Shown here: positions 1 through 5,314 of the stretch, piece by piece
How positions within the stretch are numbered: position 1 is the first letter of the stretch
How the letters are laid out: every line of letters starts with the position of its first letter
Assembly: GCA_025937115.1 (NCBI GenBank)
Contig: JAICSB010000148.1
Location: 1 to 7,546, forward strand
Direction of reading: 5' to 3'
DNA length: 7,546 bases
Origin: Pseudonocardiaceae bacterium
Lineage (GTDB): Bacteria; Actinomycetota; Actinomycetes; Mycobacteriales; Pseudonocardiaceae
Program-made: the position numbers and the translations under genes
Notes under the pieces: model-generated
What the model was told of the DNA's origin: nothing
The model's input: the letters and a program-made list of their open reading frames with translations, nothing else
Database searches by the model: none

Positions 1-86
1 AGCGCCTGGAGCACCTGTTCAGAACCGACCGCCAGGCAACTCGCGGCCTGGCAGACCTGCGCGGTGACCCCAACGACGCCGGTCAC
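1..86 (-). CDS. HoxF/NuoF-like NADH-binding flavoprotein subunit, N-terminal part only
   Basis: Partial gene: it starts with GTG at 86-84 and leaves the window at base 1 after 28 codons. The visible protein contains V-C-Q-A-A-S-C-L-A-V-G-S, a C-x4-C pair followed by an A-x-G-S turn. This is the signature of the thioredoxin-like 2Fe-2S domain found at the N-terminus of HoxF (NAD-reducing hydrogenase) and related diaphorase subunits. Ordinary complex I NuoF lacks this N-terminal domain, so I prefer HoxF or a formate-dehydrogenase/HndC-type subunit. The start GTG shares bases with the TGA of the upstream gene (GTGA, 4-base overlap), which implies translational coupling and a shared complex. In the family, this subunit carries FMN and an Fe-S cluster and oxidises or reduces NAD(H) in the cytoplasm. 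The exact complex cannot be decided without the rest of the operon. Confidence 0.7.
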   Translation of the reverse strand, partial: MTGVVGVTAQVCQAASCLAVGSEQVLQA

Positions 87-565
87 AGCCCCTCCAACCG
101 CGCGACGACGTCATCGGCCGTAACCGGTCCGATGGCCGCGCCGTCCAGCAGGACCATCGGTGCCAGGCTGCACGTGCCCGGGCAGCGAGTGGTGAGCACG
201 GACAGCTTCCCATCCGCGGTCGTCTCGCCGGGCACCACACCCAGGTGGGCCCGCACAACGGCCACGATGCCCGCGGCACCACTGATGTGGCACGCCGTCC
301 CCGTACACACAACGCAGGTGTGCTCGCCGTACGCCTGAAGGGTGAAATGCGAGTAGAAGGTGGCCACCCCATAGACCTTGCTCAGCGGCACACCCAACGA
401 ACCAGCGATGAAAGCCAGCGCGTCAGTGTCAAGGTAACCGAACACCTCCTGCGCCACGTGCAACACCTCGATCACCGCGTCGGCGCGGTGACCAAGCTCG
501 CGCATACGTTCCTCAACGGTCCACCAACGCTCGTCATCATCAGGTGGGAACGGTCTGCGCACCAT
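83..565 (-). CDS. hoxE: HoxE/NuoE-family 2Fe-2S subunit of an NAD-linked hydrogenase or formate dehydrogenase
   Basis: A complete 160-residue protein of the complex I 24-kDa (NuoE) family. It has the helical N-terminal half with the conserved G-V-A-T-F-Y-S-H-F segment (residues 66-74) and a thioredoxin-fold C-terminal half. The four 2Fe-2S ligands are visible: C87 and C92 in C-T-G-T-A-C, and C128 and C132 in C-P-G-T-C. Length and the C-V-V-C-T-G-T-A-C-H stretch resemble HoxE, the small electron-transfer subunit of bidirectional NAD-reducing [NiFe] hydrogenases; FdsG of NAD-dependent formate dehydrogenase and HndA are close relatives. The ATG at 565 is preceded by GAGGAG (575-570) 4 bases away, a good though tight ribosome site. 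It is the first gene of a minus-strand operon and overlaps the next gene by 4 bases. Family assignment is firm; the hox symbol is an inference from the HoxF-like N-terminus that follows. Confidence 0.85.
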   Translation of the reverse strand: MVRRPFPPDDDERWWTVEERMRELGHRADAVIEVLHVAQEVFGYLDTDALAFIAGSLGVPLSKVYGVATFYSHFTLQAYGEHTCVVCTGTACHISGAAGIVAVVRAHLGVVPGETTADGKLSVLTTRCPGTCSLAPMVLLDGAAIGPVTADDVVARLEGL

Positions 566-569
566 CCTG

Positions 570-575
570 CTCCTC
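570..575 (-). promoter_or_regulatory. Ribosome binding site of the hoxE-like gene
   Basis: GAGGAG on the minus strand lies 4 bases upstream of the ATG at 565. It supports this start, although the spacing is at the short end. Confidence 0.6.
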
Positions 576-608
576 GCGTCGATGACCTACGGCAGATGCA
601 ATCACCGG

Positions 609-622
609 GTCGGGCAACCGAC
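609..622. promoter_or_regulatory. Short inverted repeat in the intergenic region upstream of the hoxE-like gene
   Basis: GTCGG-GCAA-CCGAC, two 5-base arms around a 4-base spacer, lies about 45 bases upstream of the hoxE-like start. It could be an operator half-site pair or a small hairpin in the leader. No clear -35/-10 pair was found beside it, and short GC-rich palindromes are common in such DNA. The rest of the 566-718 gap shows nothing I can name. Confidence 0.2.
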
Positions 623-718
623 AAGGGTCAGGTGGCGTGCCGACGGCGACATTAGGCGGATCGTTCGCCTACGACCAAGCCCGAATTGCGAGTTCCCTGG
701 TGACACCGCAGGTTGTCA

Positions 719-1216
719 ATGGCCGAAGGTCCTGGCATGGGGGGGCGTCCGAGCTGTCCGATCACGTTCGCCGTCGAGTCGGACGGTCGCCTGAAGGGCA
801 TCCTGCGGTACACGACCGATCCGATCGTGTCACACGAAGTTGTGGGTGACCCCGCCGCCTGCGTGCTCGACGGCCTGACCATCGTGAGGGGTGACCTAGT
901 CAAGGTCTTCGGCTGGTACGACAACGCCCAGCGCACCGTGGATCTCGTGGACATGATTGTCGCACCCTTCCAGACCGTGAGAGCCGACCAGCGCCGGTGG
1001 CTCGCGATCTGCACACCGGCGATGCAGGCATGGAAGGGACCTTCGGATCTGGTCACGGCAAGAACCAGAGACGAGTCTGAATTTATGAGGACGATCGTAG
1101 TGGGTGGGCTGTCTTCCGAGCGGCACTTCCGGAGTTTTCCTGCGTTCCGACCGCCAAATCCCCGTTGGCATCAGATGGCCGTCCGCCTGGAGCTGTATAG
1201 CGGGGACACGCGCTGA
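719..1216 (+). pseudogene. Remnant of glyceraldehyde-3-phosphate dehydrogenase (C-terminal fragment in a longer open frame)
   Basis: From about base 767 to 964 the frame encodes a clear C-terminal GAPDH segment: D-G-R-L-K-G-I-L-R-Y-T, then D-P-I-V-S-H-E-V-V-G-D-P-A, then L-V-K-V-F-G-W-Y-D-N and V-D-L-V-D-M-I-V-A. The NAD-binding half, the catalytic Cys and the His region are absent upstream. In the surviving part the family motif Y-D-N-E-W-G-Y-S-N-R is shortened to Y-D-N-A-Q-R, and a residue is missing before G-L-T. The roughly 84 residues after base 964 show no similarity I recognise and are probably read-through to the next stop. The ATG at 719 (or TTG at 713) has only a weak ribosome site. 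I read this as a dead gene fragment, although the frame is open and might still be called as a 165-residue hypothetical protein. It lies just upstream of ppdK on the same strand. Confidence 0.75.
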
Positions 1217-1229
1217 GGGGGCTGCTCCA

Positions 1230-1258
1230 TTGAGACCTGGCCGCGTTGAGGGTAGTCC
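1230..1258 (+). promoter_or_regulatory. Weak candidate sigma-70-type promoter for ppdK
   Basis: TTGAGA (1230-1235) and TAGTCC (1253-1258) are separated by 17 bases and end 27 bases before the ppdK start. The -35 match is fair and the -10 match poor, so this is a suggestion only. Confidence 0.2.
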
Positions 1259-1274
1259 TTATTACCGCGCTTTC

Positions 1275-1280
1275 AGGAGG
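1275..1280 (+). promoter_or_regulatory. Ribosome binding site of ppdK
   Basis: A perfect AGGAGG sits 5 bases before the ATG at 1286. It fixes the start of ppdK and predicts strong translation initiation. Confidence 0.85.
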
Positions 1281-1285
1281 TTGGC

Positions 1286-3967
1286 ATGCCGAAGTATGTA
1301 TACGCGTTCGTCGAGGGCAATAAGGATCTTAAGGATCTTCTCGGCGGTAAGGGCGCGAACCTTGCGGAGATGACGAACATGGGGCTTCCGGTGCCGCCGG
1401 GGTTCACGATCACGACCGAGGCATGCCGGGTGTATCTGGAGTCCGGCGTGCAGCCTGCAGAGCTGGCAGGGCAAGTGGTCGAGCACCTGGAGGCATTGCA
1501 GACGGCGATGGGTAAGCGCCTCGGTAACGCCGAGGATCCGCTGCTGGTGTCGGTGCGGTCGGGGGCGGCGTTCTCGATGCCGGGGATGATGGAGACCGTC
1601 CTCAATGTCGGGCTGAACGACGAGTCCGTGCTCGGCCTGGCTCGCAGCGCTGGTGATGAGCGCTTCGCCTGGGACTCCTACCGGCGCCTGGTTCAGATGT
1701 TCGGCAAGACCGTGCTCGGGATCGATGCTGAGCATTTCGATATTGCGTTCGACGCGGTGAAACGTGCGCGGGGCACACCGGATGATCTCGGTTTGGACGC
1801 GGCGGATCTGCAGTCGATCGTCGCGTCGTTTAAGGCGGTGGTGCTCAAGCAGGCCGGCCGGGAGTTCCCGCAAGACCCGCGTGAGCAGTTAGAGCTGACC
1901 GTTCGCGCGGTATTCGAGTCGTGGAAGTCCCCCCGGGCGATTACCTACCGCCGCCAGGAACGCATCCCCGCTGACCTGGGGACCGCGGTGAGCGTGGTGG
2001 CGATGGTGTTCGGCAATCTCGGGGCCGATTCCGGGTCCGGTGTGGCGTTCACCAGGGACCCTGCGACCGGTGAGCGGGGCATCTACGGCGATTACCTGGC
2101 CAACGCCCAGGGCGAGGACGTCGTCGCCGGCATCCGCAACACCTTGCCCCTGGCCGAGTTGGAGCGACTCGACCCGGTCTCATACCGCCGCCTGCGCGAG
2201 ATCATGGTGACGCTGGAGCGGCGTTACCTGGACCTGTGCGATATCGAGTTCACGATCGAACGCGGCACGCTGTGGATGCTGCAGACCCGGGTCGGCAAGC
2301 GCACCGCGGCGGCCGCGTTCGTGATCGCCTGCCAGTTCGTTGATGAGGGCCTGATCAACGAAGACGAAGCGCTGCGTCGGGTCACCGGTGCCCAGCTCGC
2401 GCAGCTGATGTTCCCCCGCTTTGACCCCGACGCGGCGACGAAGGTTCTCACGGTCGGGATGAACGCCTCCCCCGGTGCGGCCACCGGCGCGGTGGTGTTC
2501 GACAGCGCGACCGCGGTGGCCCGCGCAGCGGCAGGACAGCGGGTGATCCTCGTGCGTCGCGAAACCAATCCTGATGACCTGGACGGGATGATCGCCGCGC
2601 AGGGCGTGCTGACCAGCCACGGGGGGCGCACCAGCCACGCTGCCGTGGTCGCCCGAGGGATGGGGAAGACGTGCGTGTGTGGCGCCGAGGAACTCGACAT
2701 CGACGGGGTCGGCCGGCGGCTGATCGGGCCCGGTGGCATCGAGGTGCTGGAGGGCGAGATGCTGTCCATCGACGGCATCTCCGGCGAGGTGTTCCTGGGT
2801 GAGGTGGCGGTCGTGGTCTCCCCGGTCGTGGAGTACTTCGAGGGCGCACTGGACTCCGAGGCCCTGAATGCGGGTGAGCTGGTACGCGCGGTTCACCGGC
2901 TGATGGGCCATGCCGACGCGCGGCGGCGGCTCGTGGTGCGGGCCAACGCCGACACCGGCGAGGATGCGCAGCGGGCTCGGCGGTTCGGCGCCCAGGGCAT
3001 CGGCTTGTGCCGTACCGAGCACATGTTCCTTGGCGAGCGCCGCGAGCAGGTCGAGCGGCTGGTCCTGGCCGAGACCGATGCCGAACACGACGCGGCGCTG
3101 GCCGAACTGCTGCCCCTGCAGCGGGCGGACTTCATCGACGTGTTCACCGCTATGGACGGGTTGCCAGTGACGATCCGGCTGCTGGACCCACCACTGCACG
3201 AATTCCTTCCCGACCTGACCGAACTGTCGGTGCGGGTCGCGCTGGCCCAGCAGTGTGGCCAGCAAAACGAGAAGGACCTGGCGCTGCTCGGAGCGGTGCG
3301 CCGGCTCCACGAGGACAACCCGATGTTCGGGCTACGCGGAGTCCGGCTGGGCATCGTCGTCCCCGGATTGTTCGGCATGCAGGTCCGTGCGATCGCCCAA
3401 GCAGCCGCCGCAGCGCGCCGCGACGGTGTCCAGGTCCGCCCGGAGATCATGATTCCCCTAGTCGGTGCGGCGCAGGAGCTTCAGGTGGTCACTGAGGAGA
3501 TTTCAGCGGTTCTCGCCGAGGAGTCCGAACGTACCGGCGTGCAACTCGACGCGATGATCGGCACGATGATCGAGCTCCCGCGCGCCGCAGTCACCGCCGG
3601 GCGCATCGCCGAGTCTGCTCAGTTCTTCTCCTTCGGCACCAACGACCTCACCCAGACCACCTGGGGTTTCTCCCGTGACGACGTCGAAGGGGCGTTCTTC
3701 GCCCGCTACCTGCAGCGCGGAATCTTCGGGACCTCACCGTTCGAGACGCTCGACACCGAGGGAGTCGGCCGGCTCATCCTCCTCGCCGCCCAGGAAGGCC
3801 GCGCTACGCGCCCCGATCTCACACTCGGTGTATGCGGTGAACACGGTGGCGACCCCGACTCCGTCCATTTCTTCCACGACGCAGGACTGGACTACATCTC
3901 CTGCTCACCATTCCGGATACCTGTCGCACGCCTCGAAGCCGGCCGTGCCGCCCTCAACCAGCGTTAA
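1286..3967 (+). CDS. ppdK: Pyruvate, phosphate dikinase
   Basis: An 893-residue cytoplasmic enzyme catalysing the reversible reaction ATP + Pi + pyruvate = AMP + PPi + PEP. Domains in order: an N-terminal ATP-grasp nucleotide domain (about 1-340) with G-G-K-G-A-N-L-A-E-M and V-S-V-R-S-G-A-A-F-S-M-P-G-M-M; a swivelling phosphohistidine domain (about 385-510) with G-G-R-T-S-H-A-A-V-V-A-R, where H451 is the phospho-carrier and T449 corresponds to the regulatory threonine of plant PPDK; and a C-terminal PEP/pyruvate TIM barrel. The barrel shows G-L-C-R-T-E-H-M-F (R576), L-L-D-P-P-L-H-E-F-L-P, P-M-F-G-L-R-G-V-R, S-F-G-T-N-D-L-T-Q and C-G-E-H-G-G-D (C850, the expected proton donor). Length is normal for the family and nothing catalytic is missing. 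The architecture and the T-S-H-G-G-R-T-S-H context distinguish it from PEP synthase. It has its own AGGAGG and no close co-directional partner. No PPDK regulatory protein gene is present here. In Actinobacteria ppdK often sits among stress or dormancy genes, as here. Confidence 0.97.
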   Translation: MPKYVYAFVEGNKDLKDLLGGKGANLAEMTNMGLPVPPGFTITTEACRVYLESGVQPAELAGQVVEHLEALQTAMGKRLGNAEDPLLVSVRSGAAFSMPGMMETVLNVGLNDESVLGLARSAGDERFAWDSYRRLVQMFGKTVLGIDAEHFDIAFDAVKRARGTPDDLGLDAADLQSIVASFKAVVLKQAGREFPQDPREQLELTVRAVFESWKSPRAITYRRQERIPADLGTAVSVVAMVFGNLGADSGSGVAFTRDPATGERGIYGDYLANAQGEDVVAGIRNTLPLAELERLDPVSYRRLREIMVTLERRYLDLCDIEFTIERGTLWMLQTRVGKRTAAAAFVIACQFVDEGLINEDEALRRVTGAQLAQLMFPRFDPDAATKVLTVGMNASPGAATGAVVFDSATAVARAAAGQRVILVRRETNPDDLDGMIAAQGVLTSHGGRTSHAAVVARGMGKTCVCGAEELDIDGVGRRLIGPGGIEVLEGEMLSIDGISGEVFLGEVAVVVSPVVEYFEGALDSEALNAGELVRAVHRLMGHADARRRLVVRANADTGEDAQRARRFGAQGIGLCRTEHMFLGERREQVERLVLAETDAEHDAALAELLPLQRADFIDVFTAMDGLPVTIRLLDPPLHEFLPDLTELSVRVALAQQCGQQNEKDLALLGAVRRLHEDNPMFGLRGVRLGIVVPGLFGMQVRAIAQAAAAARRDGVQVRPEIMIPLVGAAQELQVVTEEISAVLAEESERTGVQLDAMIGTMIELPRAAVTAGRIAESAQFFSFGTNDLTQTTWGFSRDDVEGAFFARYLQRGIFGTSPFETLDTEGVGRLILLAAQEGRATRPDLTLGVCGEHGGDPDSVHFFHDAGLDYISCSPFRIPVARLEAGRAALNQR

Positions 3968-3992
3968 CGGCTAGTTCGCCCACTGCACACCC

Positions 3993-4288
3993 TCAGCACA
4001 CGCATACCCACCGCGCGCTGACCGCCATTTCCGAGTCACCACGCCACCGTGGATCACCACCGCTCCACACGCGCGCAAAGAGAAAATAGGTCCTTTGATG
4101 TTCATTCCTTATGTCAGCCCTCGAGACGCTCAACTCTCGTGATCGCCCGGCCGTGGCGGTGCCAATCACTTTGGGAGACGGATCGACAGGCAGTACCGCC
4201 AGTTCGGCAAGCAGTTCGATGACCGTGGCTGTGGGGCTGATCGTGATCGCTGCAGAATCCCTCCTCCCAACACGTGTGAGATATGCAT
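3993..4288 (-). pseudogene. Frameshifted remnant of a CBS-domain protein
   Basis: Reading the minus strand from ATG 4288 gives M-H-I-S-H-V-L-G-G, the typical opening of small actinobacterial CBS-pair proteins (M-R-I-S-D-V-L). A one-base loss near 4260-4262 moves the frame; from GAT at 4259 it continues D-S-A-A-I-T-I-S-P-T-A-T-V-I-E-L-L-A-E-L, then P-V-D-P-S-P-K-V-I-G-T, matching the first CBS motif and its second strand. About five codons seem deleted between E-L and A-V-L-P (the usual E-H-N-I-G stretch). The tail S-R-A-D-I-R-N-E resembles CBS-BON proteins but is less certain. The second frame stays open to the TGA at 3995-3993 yet has no usable start of its own. CBS domains bind adenine nucleotides and often accompany universal stress proteins. 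Identification is by eye, so moderate confidence. It is convergent with ppdK, 25 bases from its stop. Confidence 0.45.
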
Positions 4289-4372
4289 CGCGTCATTCCT
4301 ATCCGGGTTCGTAAGGCTTTCACGGTGCCCAGTCGTAGGCGTCGAGTCTTGTCAGGGTCGGGCGCCGTCGGC

Positions 4373-4657
4373 CTAGGCAGACTGCCCGCTGATGGGCGAG
4401 CTACTTGACGAGCTTGACCGGCGGGGACGACTCCGGGAGGGTACGGCTGGCTCCTGCTGTGTGCGGTGGCGCGCATTTACCGCGTAGTATTCATCGGTGT
4501 CCGCCAGCGCCTGCCTCGATTCGCTTACCCCCACGATGCTGCCCAGAGCATCCCGCTCCACCCACACATGTCGGCCCTTAATAACGGTTTCCTCGATCCT
4601 CGGGTGCACCCGGCCAAGGGTGCTGTGCTCGGTCTCGTCGTCGGCTTGGGTGCTCAT
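4373..4657 (-). CDS. Small hypothetical protein with a serine-rich basic tail
   Basis: A 94-residue protein starting at ATG 4657. That start is preferred over the in-frame ATG at 4696 because a perfect AGGAGG (4668-4663) lies 5 bases before it. The N-terminal 60 residues are polar and acidic, with an ordered-looking core that includes E-E-T-V-I-K-G-R-H-V-W-V-E-R-D and G-S-I-V-G-V-S-E. The last 30 residues are low complexity, with R-S-R-P-R-R followed by a run of seven serines. There is no signal peptide, membrane segment or cysteine. I do not recognise the family. The excellent ribosome site argues for a live gene, even though its flanks contain gene remnants. The odd tail could be native disorder or the product of a late frameshift. 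It diverges from the ppk2 remnant across a region with two inverted repeats. Confidence 0.6.
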   Translation of the reverse strand: MSTQADDETEHSTLGRVHPRIEETVIKGRHVWVERDALGSIVGVSESRQALADTDEYYAVNARHRTQQEPAVPSRSRPRRSSSSSSSPISGQSA

Positions 4658-4662
4658 CGACG

Positions 4663-4668
4663 CCTCCT
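4663..4668 (-). promoter_or_regulatory. Ribosome binding site deciding the start of the 94-residue gene
   Basis: A perfect AGGAGG on the minus strand is 5 bases upstream of ATG 4657. It makes the 13-residue-longer version starting at 4696 unlikely. Confidence 0.75.
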
Positions 4669-4685
4669 TGGCACAAGCGGGGTCC

Positions 4686-4719
4686 GCATCTGGCATCTAG
4701 GGTGCTCGATACCAGATGC
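4686..4719. repeat. 8-base inverted repeat upstream of the 94-residue gene
   Basis: GCATCTGG (4686-4693) and its exact complement CCAGATGC (4712-4719) flank an 18-base spacer that begins with a further partial copy, CATCT. The element starts 28 bases upstream of the 94-residue gene on the minus strand. That places it where an operator or a leader hairpin would act. No protein can be assigned to it. Confidence 0.45.
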
Positions 4720-4749
4720 AGCACGGCAGGGCACGACGTCACACCTGCG

Positions 4750-4764
4750 GGGACCGAAGGTCCT
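4750..4764. promoter_or_regulatory. GGACC-GAA-GGTCC palindrome, candidate operator in a divergent region
   Basis: A perfect 5+5 inverted repeat around a 3-base centre (4751-4763), preceded by G and followed by T. It lies between the divergent 94-residue gene and the ppk2 remnant. The GGGAC...GTCCT edges are reminiscent of DosR/DevR-type boxes (GGGAC...GTCCC), but the spacer is one base longer than the mycobacterial consensus, so this is only a resemblance. The rest of 4720-4912 shows no gene I can support. Confidence 0.3.
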
Positions 4765-4912
4765 CCCGTTGGATTCCGCGTCTGAAGGAGGCACTGGTTC
4801 GAGCCGAACTAAAGTTTGGAGGAGCGGGAACGCGCCGAGGGCGCCGGCCTCGGCGAGCTGCTGAACAGCAGGAAGAAAGGACCTTGGTCGCTAGGCTCGC
4901 AAGTCGAAAGCG

Positions 4913-5040
4913 ATGTCCGCACAGCGGAACCGGCGGTTGGCGCGTGCCGTCTACGAACGGGAGTTGTTCCCTTGCAGGCCGAGTTGGTCACGTTGCAGGA
5001 GTGGGGTGCGGGCGGAAGGCGCCCGAGTCGTTCGTACCGA
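4913..5040 (+). pseudogene. Frameshifted N-terminal remnant of a class I-like PPK2 polyphosphate kinase
   Basis: Across two frames the plus strand spells the conserved N-terminus of PPK2. From ATG 4913 it reads N-R-R-L-A-R-A-V-Y-E-R-E-L-F (to 4969). After loss of one base at 4970-4971 it reads L-Q-A-E-L-V-T-L-Q-E-W (4972-5004). An extra G in the GGGG run at 5003-5006 then restores the first frame: V-R-A-E-G-A-R-V-V (5006-5032). The pattern A-V-Y-x-x-E-L-F-x-L-Q-x-E-x-V-x-L-Q-E-W-x-R-x-x-G-A-R matches my recollection of the mycobacterial PPK2 N-terminus closely. The expected next element, F-E-G-R-D-x-x-G-K-G-G (Walker A), is absent in all three frames and no catalytic part is seen to 5314. It is therefore a dead fragment. 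An intact but different PPK2 lies just downstream on the opposite strand. Confidence 0.65.
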
Positions 5041-5194
5041 ACGGCTCCACCTCGCTCCATGGGCCTCCCTACGGGATCGGGTGTTCATGCGTCTGCCGAC
5101 CGACGAGATCACCGGCCGAGGCATTCCCCTCCATCCAGGGACGATCACCTCGTTCGGGAGCTCGCGAAACAGGAACTCTGAATCTTTTGAGTGA
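5041..5194 (+). other. Stretch following the ppk2 remnant, no recognisable gene
   Basis: The first frame stays open to a TGA at 5190-5192 (57 codons beyond the recognised part), reading through P-T-D-E-I-T-G-R-G-I-P-L-H. I recognise no family in any of the six frames. It could be heavily decayed ppk2 or another gene's debris. Confidence 0.3.
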
Positions 5195-5305
5195 CATAGC
5201 GTCCTCGGCATCGTCGGCCTGTTGGGAACGGTATTGGCGGTTAAGGCCGTCACCACGGACCTTCAGCAAGCTCGGTTTCCCAAGGCAGACCGGCTGGGTA
5301 GTTGA
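5195..5305 (+). pseudogene. Possible remnant of a tiny single-membrane-segment protein
   Basis: The frame from 5195 to the TGA at 5303-5305 reads S-V-L-G-I-V-G-L-L-G-T-V-L-A-V-K-A-V, a convincing hydrophobic segment, then T-T-D-L-Q-Q-A-R-F-P-K-A-D-R. This is the layout of very small actinobacterial proteins with one membrane helix and a charged C-terminal tail. A stop codon (5192-5194) lies just before it and no ATG or GTG in frame precedes the hydrophobic stretch, so the start has been lost or shifted. It could also be a chance frame. No family is assigned. Confidence 0.25.
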
Positions 5306-5314
5306 CCGACGTGC

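Noticed and set aside
1273..1873. Overlapping minus-strand frames opposite the start of ppdK
   Set aside because: Shadow frames of ppdK without starts, ribosome sites or motifs.
2180..3310. Long minus-strand open frame (376 codons) opposite ppdK
   Set aside because: It is a shadow of the GC-rich ppdK coding frame; composition is His/Arg/Gln-rich, there is no known motif, and the sense strand encodes a complete enzyme.
3968..3992. Terminator expected between the convergent ppdK and CBS remnant
   Set aside because: I saw no strong stem followed by a T-run after the ppdK stop; the nearby CCAC-C-GTGG at about 4045 is too short to call.
4111..4314. Plus-strand 67-codon frame with a hydrophobic stretch
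   Set aside because: It is the antisense mirror of the CBS remnant, with no ribosome site; the minus strand gives the better family match.
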